64,000 nt of DNA from Chrysomallon squamiferum. Taxonomy: Eukaryota; Mollusca; Gastropoda; Neomphalida; Peltospiridae. The stretch lies in contig CM022667.1 of NCBI GenBank assembly GCA_012295275.1, positions 10,575,038-10,639,037 on the forward strand, in the 5' to 3' direction. This document shows positions 12,906 to 29,992 of this stretch, one piece after another; the stretch's first letter is position 1; every line of letters starts with the position of its first letter. A program made the position numbers and the translations under genes. The notes beneath the pieces are model-generated. The model worked only from the letters and a program-made list of their open reading frames with translations, was not told the DNA's origin and ran no database searches.

Positions 12906-14744
12906 TTCCAGCAGCTCTTAAAAATTTTCAAAAATGTTAATACTGATTTTCAAAAACTTTCTCCCTTCTGTCACCGTATATGGTTCCTAAACAAGGTCTG
13001 GGAGGCAAACAAATTAGGTAGTGAAAACAATGAATACTTAATTTAACTGCCAAAGTGATGGCTACATAATTAATAATTTAAATATTACGTTTGTTGGTTA
13101 TAATTTAATAAAGCTTTGTGCATTAAAGTATACACATGATGTTAGAAATTTAAATACATAAACAATAAAATGCATTGACTATAACTTGAAGTGTTAACGT
13201 ATGAAAAAACATTTTTTTAAAACATATCTGCGAAAACAAAACCATAACCCCAACCTCCAAACCACCCACCCACATACACACCTCGAAAAAAAATTATTTA
13301 CCTAAATTTATATTTAGTTGACAGGCTTCACTGAAGATCATTTATTTAAATTTAAAAGAAATCTATTTAAGAAGAAAGTTCATTGTGGTAACTGTAGGCA
13401 AGTATATCCAGTTTTGACTTGCAGACAATGAAAGCATATTAAATTTTAACTTACAGTGACTGCAAAGATGACAACAAAAAAGAAATGAAATATGTTCAGT
13501 CTTGATTTATGACTTTGAAGATCAATTATACACTGAAAATTTAAAAAGAAATGTACGAAAGGTTAAGGTCACCTCTTGCAGTCACAAGAGAATGACTGAG
13601 TATTTGTGAACACAGTAATGTCATTAATAATAATTACCCAGTTTATGGTGGTTTGGTTGATTGTCAAGAATAAAAGAGATATTAAATGTTACAAAAATGT
13701 ACTTAAACTGAACTTCTCCATGTCATCTTGAACTATTGAAAGTACACAATTTTAAACACAATCACAAAAAAACTAAAAATTATTTTTTTCACAGATTTAT
13801 ACACTAAAGTTAAATTAAACAACAGAAATTTTGCAGTGGAACATAACAACAGGCCTACATTAAGACCTCTTTTTCTCAACCTTACAAACAAAATGTATAT
13901 TTAAATTCATAACCAAAATTACAATATTATGTTGATATTCAAAAGCTAACAGTACAGTTGTTAAGAAGCATGTAAATTTCTAAACACTTTACTAAACAGA
14001 ACACAAATATGATTTAAAATTATTCACCGGGTTTCAGTGGTAATATTCTGTTATTACAAATTAAATTAAAGGTGAGAGAGACATCATCAAATTGCCTGAA
14101 AATAATCTAGATCTTGGGCTAAAAGAAAAAGCTATGTTGAAATTAACCAACAACAATGTTTAATTTTTTTGGCCTTGCTGATTTGCAAGCATCATCTGTA
14201 AAACTATAATTTACATTTAATATTATAAAATTCATTTAAATCAAGCTTTATCAACTTATCTTTAATTAACTGGATTTCCTATATACAACTACTGATAACA
14301 GAATGTGCATTTGGAAAAACCAAAAAGAAAAGAAAAGAACTTTAATGAAAATGCAAACTCAACTGTTATGTGTCAAGAAGATAAAATATTTAAAAAAATG
14401 TATTTACTTCCTTTTGTACTTAAACATAAAATTATTATCATCAAAGATTAGATGTTAAACAGTTTAATTCTATTTAATTATTGGTTGTAAAATGATTTTC
14501 TGAGAGTTGAGTGAACAATGACACTGGTAGTAAAATGTGATTATGTTTACTTGGTGACCTTAAGTTAACAAGCATGTATTTATTGTGTTTCTAAAAATAA
14601 AAATATTTACACAATAAAGAACACATGTACTAGAACAATGGCCATAAAGCTGTTAAACCCAGTTTTTAATTTACAGTAAGTACTCATATTTTATTCTCGT
14701 ATATTCAGAAACAGACATTTATGTATCACATAAAAATACATTCA

Positions 14745-14784
<40 letters not shown>

Positions 14785-15059
14785 GTGTATGTTGTATGCA
14801 GTTTTGTATATATTTCTTTTTAAATTTCTTTTTAAATTTTATTTTAAAAAAGGCCCATCATTTTTTGTTTTTTTTCTTCTATAAACTTCTTTTTATCTGA
14901 GAATTACAACGTCATAGGCAATTTTCAAGACGTTATCAAACAGTGTGGTTACTTGCATTTAAATTTAATATATCACAGCTGACAGGCAGTTTTAAACATA
15001 CACAAAATAAACATACCCTAGAGGACTAAATAAAATGATAAGTGTTTTGTACACGAGGT

Positions 15060-15260
15060 AACCACTCCTGCAATGCAGTAGTCCTTAGGGGACCCTGGGA
15101 AACCTTCAGGGGATCAAAAAGGTCAAAATTATTTTCATAATATTTTACTAAGATACTGGTTTTTATCACTGTTTAAACTGTTCAGTGGAGTAGACTGTCA
15201 TTTATTTTTCTAGAATGTGAAGGATTTGCAAGATGAAAATGTTTTAGAACCACTAATGTA
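15060..15260. mobile_element. Possible non-autonomous DNA transposon relic
   Basis: The minus strand begins TAGTGGTTCTAAAAC and ends with GATCCCCTGAAGG and GGTCCCCTAAGG pieces, a composition typical of short hAT-type elements. The opposite terminal repeat is not convincing and no target-site duplication was found, so this is tentative. Confidence 0.25.
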
Positions 15261-15691
15261 GTTTCCTTCTAGACAAACATACTGACACACACCCATACAC
15301 AAAACATTTGTTTTCACAAAACATAATAATACAACAATTAACATAAATAAAGTTATGAAAAACAAAATAGGAAAACAAAATGTACAACCTTAAACATCAT
15401 CATAATTTGATCATTAAGATTCAGTACACAGGTCAAACATTCACAAAGAAAAACAGTTCAGAATAATTTAACATAATCGTAATCATTAACATTCAGCAAA
15501 CACACATTTAATGTGTTCATAAAACAATAAACACATACATGTACTAGCAGTTGTGTAACAAAATGCATTAGGTGTCACATTGCTCCCACTTTTCACAGTC
15601 ATAGGATTTTTTTTTAGAAGATGTTTGATGTTGAACTGAACAAGTGTGAGTATGCATCTGTTATCACAGCATTTTTAAATATGTGTATCTA

Positions 15692-15909
15692 TCAGTTTGA
15701 TGTTTTTTGTTGTGTTTCTATAATTAGCTTTCCTTCTCCATACATCTGTCCTACAACGACCTGTAAATAAAAAAAAAAAAAACACATTAAAAATGATTTA
15801 GTATAAATGAGCAGTATTTTTTTATTTTAAATTAAAGTCAAAAGCAAATATGAAATAAAAAATTAATGATAATGATAGTGGTGAATATGACAATAGTAAA
15901 AATAGTAGT

Positions 15910-15945
<36 letters not shown>

Positions 15946-16253
15946 AATAATAGAAATTAAAATCCTGCAATATTGTAGATCTGTTTTAATACATTATTTT
16001 TGTTTCTTATAAAAATGTACCTTCAGTGTGCACAAAAAAATATCCAAAAGAAAATTTAAATACATGCATTTTGAACTGAATTTTTTCTTCTTGCTAAACT
16101 CTATTTGTGAACTTTAAATAAACAACTGAACTACTTTTAATAATTCAAAAAAAATCTTTTTACTTCTTATTAAAATGTTATTTTAATCCATAAAGACATC
16201 TATTTCACTTTCTTGTAACTGTCTGTTTTCCTAGCATCACAGAAATACAAAAA

Positions 16254-16284
<31 letters not shown>

Positions 16285-17737
16285 CAAGCACAAAAGAAAA
16301 AGAGTAAAAGAGAAAAGATAAAGAAGACAAAATATGATTCACATGAATTTATTTAAGACACTAAAATTATTCTTAGTTTATTATTAAAAAAGATGTTACA
16401 GATAAACTTAATTCTTTTTTCATATTCTTTATTTATTTGTTTGTTAAATTATTTTTATATATTTTGTTATTTAATTTTTTTCCAATCTAATTAAAATTCA
16501 TAGTTTATTAATTACACATGACATAATAAACACAAAATATCCTGTGAAAATAAATGTACAGCTTTGTATGAGCTGATGGCAGAAAAAAATATATAATAAA
16601 AACCCCATCAATGTTGATATAAAGTTATTTTGAAGAAAAAAAAATAAAATAAAATAAAGTAAAATAAATAAAAAATAAAAAAATTTGATTGTGTGCTTTG
16701 TCATGTGTACCTTACTGGTTTACTGAAAAAAATAAAAAAATAAAAAAATAAAAAATAGCAGCAAAAGATCTTTTTGAATGATAAAGTTTTCCACTTTACA
16801 TAATCCCATTAGATAAAGGATGTCATGTTGTAAACAGTGCCTCAGTAATCCAAGCATGACAAACTGAGGAATGAATGAGTGAATAAACAAAGGATGAATG
16901 AATGAATGAATAAACAAAGGATGAATGAGGGAATAAACAAAAGATGAATGTGAATAAACAAAGGATGAATGAGTAAATAAACAAGCGAATGAATTAATTT
17001 GTGTGTGTGAGAGAGAGAGAGAGTTGAAATCGATAAATTAACAGTAATACTGATTAAATACTGTCAGAATCACACATGCACTCACTCATGCAGATGCATG
17101 CATGCACACACAATATTACATATAAACACCTCACATGTACACAATACAAGTAAAATCTAATTTAAAATATACATGCATAACAACATATTGTTTGTTATAT
17201 CATTAAACCTAACATCTATCATAACTGTATCAAATATATTTTAACACAAAAGAATACAACACAATCAGTATTTGTTTTAGTACTAAATTAACACGTATTA
17301 GTCTCACAAAGCGAACTGATCATTCTTTTTCTTTTTTCATTTAACTTTTTAATTCAGAAGTTAGTCTATGCATACAAGTAACAAAACATGTTGATCATAT
17401 TAGCAACTACATTAGTTAAAATGCCCAACAATTTCATCTCTACTGATGGAAATATTCATCCCATTTTTCTTGTTGTCTCAGTAAGCAGATCATATTAATT
17501 TACTTTAGCTAAATTATTATTACTATTGTTGTTGTTAAGATTACTATTACTTTTGTTATTGTTTTTATTGCTGTAACTATTTTTATTAATATTGTTGTTT
17601 TTGCTGTTGTTGTTATTATTATTACTCCTGCTATTGTTATTCAATTTCTGACAAAAATATAACTGTATATGTACGTGTTTGTATGTTTATGTACGTATGT
17701 ATGTATGTATGTATGTGTATATGTATGTATGTATGTG

Positions 17738-17768
<31 letters not shown>

Positions 17769-17811
17769 GCATGTGTAATTTCTGTATAATTTATAGATAT
17801 ATATTTACACA

Positions 17812-17874
<63 letters not shown>

Positions 17875-17929
17875 GGGTTGTTACTTTCAATTCAGAATTT
17901 ATTTTATACTGACAAAGCAAATATGCTAG

Positions 17930-17990
<61 letters not shown>

Positions 17991-20762
17991 GTTGCCGTTA
18001 CTGTTGTTGATGTTTATTTTAACAAAGAGATAAATAAATGAATAAAAAATCATTTGTACTTTCAGAGGTAAAATAAACAAATATAAAAAATAGAGGGAAA
18101 AAAAAAAATCCTCCATTAATTTAGTAAATGTCAACATATTATTTTTCATATTTACATAAATATAGATTACATGCAAATCCTCAGAAATTGCTTTGTAATC
18201 ATCTTTTTTTCATGCCAGAAGCTATTTGTAAACATTTTGTTTCCATGACCCAGATGACATTACAAGTCACTTTTTCAAGGTCATGCCAAAAGTACAAGTG
18301 ACCCAGATTTTCAGGCAGGGTCAAAAGGATGATGACAGATTAGTACCTCAGTTTGGCTAGACTTTTGAATTGCTTACTCAGGCTAGAATTCGGGGCCACT
18401 CAGTTTGTTTTGAATTTGCTTGTACGAAAGGTTAGACTAGATTCTACTCAATCTAGCTAGATTTTTGTCCAGACTCCTGATATTGTCATTTGTTTGTAGT
18501 CTCGTTTAAAGTAATGTGGTTCTAATTAAAACAAACAGCTCAATGGAAATTCCAGCTGAGCTATAGAATTCTAAGCAGAAACAGAATACCCCCCCCAAAA
18601 AAAAAAAAAAATAATAATAATAAAATGTACTGTTTTTAATAATTTTATAATTATTATTATTATTTATTTATTTATGTAACAAATGAGTAAATAATTTAAT
18701 TCAAACTGATAATTAAAACAATCAAAGTAATATTTAAGTCTTTAAAATTCTAGTTAGATTAATGCAACATAAAAATGATTTATTTCTATATTACTAATGT
18801 TATCTGTTAATATTACAATTGTTTTTTTAAATTTTATTTTATTATTATTATTATACCTTTTTTTAAAAATAATATAAATAAATTTTAGTTCACAATAATA
18901 ATAACAATACTGGTAATTAAAATATACTGACTAAAATATACAAAATGCAACCTCATACTGCTTTTAAACATGTAGTAAATTAGCATAACATTTTGAGGTT
19001 GGGAATTTGCCATTCTGAAAGAACAAAATGGCAATGAGGGCCTCTAGTCCACTGTCACTACTAAACACAGGGTAGAATGAATGCAGTGAATACAAGGTCA
19101 CATCCAAAAACTCATGTGTAAACTGTGCAATAAAGCAAGGAAACTGAGTTATCAGACTCACATGTTATCAACCTTAAATTAATGCATGAACAGTCACGAC
19201 GGTGTGACTTTCTGACACTGAGAGGGAATGAGAAGATAATGTGATGATATGGGAAATGCAAACAAAATACAAGGTAGGAGAGATATGCACATCTTCCAAG
19301 GACATTGCAACTCCCAGTCCTATTGAGATGAGGTCATCCAAACAATGTCATGCCTCACAGGAGCAGCTTATCTTCATCTCACGACTAAACCAGACACCTC
19401 AAGACTAAACTCATCATGGCCTCTCTCTCAACCATCAATACACTGATGTTCTTTCATGTCATTCAACACTGCTCCAACAGAATATGTCTGGGATGCAGTG
19501 GATGACTGTTCCAGAGGCAAGGTGCTGCTTTCATTCTTCAGCACCATTTGGTTTGTGTGTGGCATCAGAGAGTGGGGATCATCTGCTCTACAAGACACAG
19601 CGTGCCACCATACTGGACGCCCATGACTGCCACACTACATACTGACATTTTGTACCACATTAACAGAAATTCTGTTTGGTACACCATGCACAATAAAAGC
19701 TGGTTAAAGAAATTAAATGAAGAAAGAAAGAAAGAAAGAAGGGAAGAACAAAAGAGAAACGATAAAGACGAAAAATTATGATTCACGTGATTTTATTAAA
19801 GACACTTTTTATCTCTTTGCAATACAGTTTTCTTAATATTTTCATTGATTTAATGACACTTGACACAGTGCTGCCTTTTCTATATATATCTTGTCAGTAT
19901 ATAACTAATCAGTCACATAAGTAAACTATGACAAAAATCATTACAAACTAAAATGTAATTGCTAAACATTTCCAATCAGTGTTTACTTTCAGTGAATACA
20001 TTCGTTGTTATGAGTTCTGCTTATTTTATTATTTTCGTTTTTACAAATAGGTGTATATGTGTGTGTGTGTGTATGAATATATAAGCATGTTTATTTGTTC
20101 ATGTACAAATTCAACTTTTTTTTTAAACAATTTAAAATTGTTTTTATAAGCTAAATATTACCTGTCTTTTGATTATCTCAAGATTTTTCTTAGCTTCACT
20201 AATGAGATCCTGAATACGTTGTGCATCTGTAAGATTCTTGTTTTGGTGGAAAGCATCTTTCGTTCTACGTAATGCATAATTTCTGAAAATAAATAACAAA
20301 TATTTTATCAGTATAGAGATTGTGTTGATTGTAATAAAAATACTAATATTTATGACTGTTATTGTTAATAGTGTTATTACTATACTATACAAATAAGTTA
20401 GAATGAAAGCGAGAGACACAGAGATTTCAAGGGCTTTCTTTTTTATGAGAAATTAAAATCAAAATAACAAATTTTGTAAGAATTCTTAAAATTTTCAGGC
20501 AAAAGTATTCTTCTGTGTAACGTTACCTAGCTATACATACTGTATTATGTAATACTCAAATATATGTCGTAAGATTTAACTTGTTTTCGATGTTTCGTTG
20601 TTCCAACGAAATGACAAACCAAAATAATTAACCAGTATATGCTATTTAAAATCAGTAACAAGATGATGCATTTTACCTATAGTTATAATTTGTAAACTGT
20701 CTTCCTTCTCTTAATAGTAGTCTGTACAAACGTAGAACCTCGTTCCTCGTGGAGGAAGCCAT
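15692..20762 (-). CDS. LYRM4: LYR motif-containing protein 4 (ISD11)
   Basis: Three exons on the minus strand: 20677-20762, 20162-20282 and 15692-15760, with GT-AG borders. They join into a 91-residue frame, the same length as human LYRM4. LYRM4 is a small mitochondrial-matrix protein that binds and stabilises the cysteine desulfurase NFS1 with acyl-carrier protein, at the start of Fe-S cluster assembly. The LYR tripeptide is at residues 11-13 (VLRLYRLLLREG). The conserved NYNYR-NYALRR junction spans intron 1, and the tail carries KLIIET, matching the family's KLIIEN. The last exon codes only 22 residues and lies 4.4 kb away across an intron full of repeats. The start ATG sits in AAAATGGCTTCC, a YY1-like context common in housekeeping promoters. 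FARS2 starts 549 bp away on the other strand. Confidence 0.95.
16253..16362 (+). repeat. (AAAG)n plus dispersed repeat, copy A
   Basis: About eight AAAG units are followed by a sequence ending TATGATTCACATGAATTT and TAAGACACTA. Nearly the same arrangement occurs at 19720-19812, in the same intron of LYRM4. Confidence 0.6.
16866..16990. repeat. Short minisatellite (GAATAAACAAAGGATGAATG)n
   Basis: About five imperfect copies of a 20-27 bp unit inside LYRM4 intron 2. Confidence 0.8.
17690..17870. repeat. (GTAT)n and (GA)n microsatellites
   Basis: A GTAT-type array (about 17690-17768) and a perfect GA array of about 27 units (17817-17870) lie within 50 bp of each other in LYRM4 intron 2. Confidence 0.9.
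17934..17990. repeat. (ATT)n microsatellite
   Basis: About 18 units, inside LYRM4 intron 2. Confidence 0.9.
19190..19700. other. Non-repetitive, less AT-rich island in LYRM4 intron 2
   Basis: This half-kilobase is visibly richer in G and C than the sequence around it and free of simple repeats. No frame is open across it and no domain is recognised. It ends next to copy B of the dispersed repeat (19720-19812), so a decayed mobile element is possible. Confidence 0.35.
19720..19812 (+). repeat. (AAAG)n plus dispersed repeat, copy B
   Basis: AAAG units, then a segment with TATGATTCACGTGATTTT and TAAAGACACT that matches copy A (16253-16362) with few differences. Confidence 0.6.
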
Positions 20763-21254
20763 TTTAAAAACAGATACTGTTATTAACGACATCGAAATTA
20801 ACCTAGTAATTAAATTTTAATATGTTGGTTGTGCGATAACTTTTTCATGACATTGCAACTTGTATGCAATCATTATTTATACAATGTGTCCGTTTTAGTA
20901 AAAGAACTGTACCACCAATTATGTCGTAAAAGAGAAACATTCAAGTTTATGATAAATATGGCTGCTTCCATGTCTGCTTGACCTTTCCACAAAATATTTC
21001 AGGTTTATCATGTTGCTGTTCTATTTAAGTTTACTAAGGTTAATTAATTATAATTTATTCACAATTCAGATAGGTTTATTTAAGAACATAGCTACAAAAA
21101 GTATATTAAAAGAAAGTTATACAATGAAGACTTAAAATTATTGTTATTATTTAGTAAATCATTTCATTTAAAAGAAACGAAATGTCATATTAGTGAAAAC
21201 ATGTAGTTTGCTGGAATATTAATATCTTTTTCTTTCTTTTTTCTTTCTTTACAG
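20763..21254. promoter_or_regulatory. Bidirectional LYRM4 / FARS2 promoter region
   Basis: The two genes diverge from this interval. On the FARS2 side, AAATATGGCTGC (20954-20965) is a YY1-like site near a probable start. A 3' splice site (TTTACAG, ending at 21254) then shows that FARS2 has a non-coding first exon. On the LYRM4 side, a YY1-like site covers the start codon. No TATA box is obvious. Exact start sites cannot be read from sequence. Confidence 0.6.
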
Positions 21255-21311
21255 ATAGCATAGTGTGTATTCATTGACATTTGAAAATCATTACAGCAAA
21301 ATAATACAAAT

Positions 21312-24632
<3,321 letters not shown>

Positions 24633-24795
24633 AGAAAAGTTTTTGGGTTTATTTTTTAAATCTTTTTTTTTTTTTTAACATGTGATGATATCTCTAGAAG
24701 TGTGTGTGTGTTTTTGTGTGAGAGAGAGAGAGAGAGCATGCATATGTGAATATGGAGTATTTATATATACATAGACACATATACACATTCAGAAA

Positions 24796-24801
24796 AATAA
24801 A
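24796..24801 (+). terminator. Candidate polyadenylation signal of FARS2
   Basis: AATAAA 164 bp past the FARS2 stop. A second one is at 24965-24970, close to the end of the convergent gene. Which is used is unknown. Confidence 0.45.
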
Positions 24802-25136
24802 TACTGCATCAATTTATAATATTTTATGCATATCGGGTGATTATAATGGTGCTGATCGTATTGGTGCACAGGAGTTATCATATTTTAAAAAATACTTCTT
24901 CAGCTTTGTGCTATTTTCAACAAAGTGTGGGTGGACACCAAATAACAGAGTGACTGGTAGAGATAATAAATAAATGATTCAAATATGTTTTGGACGTAGG
25001 AATTCTAACAGAACATTTATCACAAAATCTATAACATAAGATATACTGGTTGTACTAAAGACATTTTAAAAAAGGAGGAAAATATATATGTATGGAGGAC
25101 ATGTTAGTGAATTGTTTTCCAGTTATAAATCTTTTT

Positions 25137-27951
25137 TTAAAATGTTAAATCTTGTGTGTGAATCAGTGCTGACATGGTTGTCATGACAACAATCCAGAAT
25201 GTTACTGTTTGTTGCTGGAGTGACATTCCATCTAAAAAATCAATAAAAATTAAAACATGAAATTAAAATTTATATTTTATACATGTTATATTTGTTACGA
25301 ACATGTTTATTAAATTAAATTAACTATTTGCACATACTATTATATACTATTATATACATTATATAATCAGTTTAAACTGAATATTTGCCTTACAAATAAA
25401 TGTTGAGTACAATCAGTCAGCAAGGATTTTAGTTAAACAATAGTTTATGTTATTTCATCAAAGGAACATAAGTTATTTAAAAAGGAATAAAACAATTTTT
25501 ATTATACATCTGTAATGTATTTGATCAGTCTTTACCATTTAGTGAAATGTTTGAAAACTATTTACATTCATCAAAACTTCAAGCATATTTATCTAGTACA
25601 GAAAATTTAGCAATCTCAGTTTCTGTTACCAGAACCGCATCCGCGAATTATACCGTGTCATTATTTATATCGAAAATGTAGAAATTTATAATTTCGATAA
25701 TAAATGAAACAGTTCACCACTGGATCGTTGAAGTAATTAAGAACAACTATCATTATAACTAAGTACTGAACTACATTTTATGCAAAAATACCAATTATAT
25801 AAGTAAATCATTTAATGATAAAATAATGATCTCACCCGAACACTGATCCGAGTGTGGGTCGTTGAAGAAGTTAGGTTTACACAAACAGCGTTCGTCCCTG
25901 CACTCTGAGTTCTCAGATCTGCACTGGATATCTTCACTGCACGGCGCGTTCAATGGAAACTCTGAATAACAGTTTATGTGTCAGTTAATATGCCCAGTGC
26001 GTATGTGAGTGTTACAGAGGCAGTGCGTGAGTGTGCCTAATACCACCGTCTATGAAGAATGAGAGGTGCGCGAGAGGTTTTGTTGTGTTGTGCATGTCTT
26101 CAGAGTGAGAGAATTGTTCGTAACAGAGCCAGTGATGAAGAGGATGTAAATAAAAATAATTTAATAATAACTCAAACGAAAGTTTGTTATTTTAAGAAAA
26201 CGAAAGTATAACTTCTTATAAAAATCGTCTGCGAGGTCGGTAACGAAATAATATATTTATAATAATCGTTTTTTAAGTGAAAAAAAAAAAAACACAACTT
26301 AAATAACATGTAGCTGTAATTTAAATATATATGAAATGAAATAGAATAAAATAAAATAATAAAGAACTTCAAAACAAATATATAATAATAATAAATAAAA
26401 TAATAAATAATAATAATAATTAGTAAATTAGACAAAATCGTGGTAACAGACACATTTAATATGCTTAAATGCTAAAACGAAAATAAATGATTACGTAGAC
26501 TTAACTGTTAAAACGAAAGTATCACGAAGAAAAAATAAGAAAGATGAAACGGAAGGACGTATTACGTAAACGAATTTAATATTGTGCTAAAACGAAAGAA
26601 CGCATTACTTACACGTATTAATATACCAAAAACGAAAGTAACGTATTGCGTATATGAGTTCTCTGCACTACACAGACAGATTTAATATGAAAGAACGTGG
26701 TCTGTTGGTATATTTGTGTATATTTATACATATGTAAGTATAAAATATGAAGGTAGACGATATTAAATTTGCCGAAATGGAAACAACGTACTAAGTAAAC
26801 AGTTGGACTCGTTAGAATAGAAGTTTTCTCCACATCTGCACGTGCCAAGATGACAGAAGGAGTTTGTAGGCAGACAGTGCTCATCGCTGTAACACACCCC
26901 ACCCACATCACTCACTGAAACATAAATATTAAAAATAAATAATAAGATAAACACGTTAATAAGATTTCAAAATTCTTATTCGTGCTTTTAATACCAGTGC
27001 TGTATAATACGTTTATAAAATAGACCAGGAGGATGTATAATACGTATTTGTGTGTATTATGGAAGCATACATGTATGTATAATGTATGTATAGATGGACA
27101 TACATTATACATACATACATACATACATACACCTAAACATGTACACATACACATACATACATCTAAATAACGTAGATACATGCATACATGCACACGTATA
27201 TTTGTTTTTACTATCATTATTTTTTTTAATTTCTGTACATAGTAAGACAAGTGTATACAAAAAAAAAAAAAAAAAAAAATTGAGATCATTCATCCATTCA
27301 TTCATTCGTTCTACTCACGTCTTCTGCACATTGCCCCCAATCTGTACGTGTTTTCTACACAGGTACATCTTTTGGTACTGTCCACTGGCCTGACCCGAGC
27401 ACAGGTCATCTCAACTGACCCTTGGATACAGTCCATATTGTTCTGACAACGTTTGTCCACTCCAGTCTGCTGTACTGTAACAAGACATTTATTTATTTAT
27501 TTATTTGTTAGTTAGTTAGTTTGTTTGTTTGTCTTCATTTTGTTATATTTTATTGTCTATATATATATACACACAAAAAAATAACTGTAAACAATAATAA
27601 ATAAATTAAATTAGATAAAATAATAAAAAAAATAAAAAATACCGAGTTATGTCATTAATTTTAACTAATAAGTTTCAAACAGCGAATTCAGTAAACTGAC
27701 CTCACATATATCAGAGAATTATTTGTTTGTAGCTTGATTTATACCAGTGGCGACACTTTGACGGTTAAATATGGTGCCACCACGAAAGTGTGCACAAATT
27801 TATTTACTTACACCTAGTACGAGATTAATTTATAAATAGAAAACTCGATAAAGTATTAATTTATTGTTTGTACTTTTTTTTTTTTTTTTTTTTTTTTGAT
27901 CTGAGGTAGTCTCCAATCGGGATCTGCAGAAGTAAGTCAAGTTCCAAAAAT

Positions 27952-28005
<54 letters not shown>

Positions 28006-29044
28006 TTAATTTCATAACGATTATAAGCAAGTGCTTTAAAAACCTTTTATTATAACCATCTATTCAACGAAATTGTTAATTTGCTATTAACTGACTATTT
28101 CAAACTGAAAAGCGAAACATCACATATACTATTAGCAGAAGGAAATAAAAAAATATATATATTAATAAAATTTACTAAGTCCATATCCAGCGTTGCAGTA
28201 ATCATTGCTGCAACATATTCTGTTTCCAAGGCAACGGTTACTTGTTGTGCAGCCTTTTTCAATCTGGTTATTTCCCGGACCCAATGTCAGACTATAGCAT
28301 CTATCCTGGAAGAAAATTGCAAAAAAAATTAAATATATATATATAGTTTGTTGTTTTTTTTTTTTTTTTTTTTAATCACTACGTATCACAAACATTGATA
28401 TTGTTGAATACTGATGTGTTTATCGATTCTTCAACAGTGTTTAATATTAAATGTTTTTGGATAAAAAATATATATATATTTATTAATATATATATTAAAA
28501 CAAGCACGTGATTTTCAAAGCGAGAACTCTTCAGGCAGAAAATACAAACTACAGATACCTCAAGACGTTGGCAGACGACTTCCGTTACATTTTCCAAACA
28601 CTTCAAGTTTGCAGCGTTGAGATAACTCGATGTTGTTGAGGGACATCGGTAACAGCGCAAACTAACTGCAATAATAAAATAAAATAAATAAATTCGTATA
28701 TATCAAGTAAATAAACAATGCGAAAATGAATCACTACTTTTATTTTTATTAGTTAACGATTTTTTTTTTGCCATTTCTTTATAGACAGATCTAGTAATAA
28801 AGTATTTTTCTAAGTCAGTTTAAAATGTTTGTAGATACTGAAAGGAAACAATTTTCATGTAAATATTTATCAAAAGGAAAACAGAAGTATAACGTATAAC
28901 TTCAGTTTCTTTATCTAGTTTTTTATTCTTACTCATTTCCCCCTCTTTTTTCTCTTTTTTTTTTTATTCTTTCCTTTTTGCTCTGATAAAACAGCCTAAT
29001 GTGGTAAATGCTAGGTTATCTTATTCATCTTATTTGCTGCTTTC

Positions 29045-29092
<48 letters not shown>

Positions 29093-29105
29093 TATTATTA
29101 TTATT

Positions 29106-29143
<38 letters not shown>

Positions 29144-29916
29144 GATTAGCTTCATTATATCATCATCATCATTATCAACATCATCGTCATTATTATTTAA
29201 TTTATTTGAAATAAAGATAAGTAGTCAAAAACTGTATATCTGTGTTAAGAGCTCTTCTAGATAGAGTAAAACATGACATCGCAGAATTACGATGTAGAAA
29301 GGAAAAATACTCACTATATTTATAATTATTACTGAAAACTGGTCTTCAGTCCTGATTAAAATTTACTTAAATAAATAAACAAATTTGGCTTTTTGTTCGC
29401 ATCGTCATATCTGAGATTCAAAATTAATTTTTACATGGTTGGCTGACATTAAGATACTAATATCCATTGAATAAAATGCACGCTTCTTTCGTCGCAGTTT
29501 TCCTTACACTTTAATCAGTTTGATGTGACCTATCTATGATAGTTATCATGTTATCAGTAAAGCCGTGAAATTAAAACGTGATATGACGTTACTGACCACT
29601 CAGTAATTAATTAGATTTCAATATAGCACGTGCTAATTACGAATGACTTAATCGGTAAGTTAGTGATAAGAATCTTTTGAAAAAGTTTAACGTAATAGAG
29701 ATTCTCTTTTCGCAAAAGAGGGAACGAAACAAAAACATGCCACTTATGAACTTCATTTTTCAAGGGCAAACTATTTTGATACATACTTTTAATTTTGTTT
29801 TTATAAACCATTTCTGAAGTATTCAGAACTAAACAGATGGTGATTTTTAAAAAATGTATTCTCCATTTGTTGTTGTCTTCTCCTTCTTAATAGTAGTAGT
29901 AGTTATTATTATAACA

Positions 29917-29992
<76 letters not shown>

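Larger units (their letters stand above)
10260..15691. other. Intergenic / LYRM4 3' flank
   Basis: No coding exon recognised. It contains the upstream flank of the PPP1R3-family gene (10.26-10.5 kb), a CT repeat near 10821-10841, poly-T near 10921-10946, a SINE-like piece at 11.3 kb, a degenerate array at 12.5-12.9 kb, a CA repeat near 14749-14781 and a possible transposon relic at 15.06-15.26 kb. The right part must include the LYRM4 3' untranslated region; a minus-strand AATAAA occurs at 15201-15206, but the true cleavage site is unknown. Confidence 0.55.

Noticed and set aside
16860-16990. CRISPR-like spaced repeats
   Set aside because: Units are contiguous and imperfect with no unique spacers, in a eukaryotic intron; a minisatellite.
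29001-29264. Open frames of poly-Ile, poly-Asn, poly-Ser or poly-Leu, here and at 1259-1441, 2557-2886, 4349-4636, 6675-6884 and 30754-31114
   Set aside because: They are translations of AAT, ATC, ACT or poly-A repeats, with no domain and no splice context.
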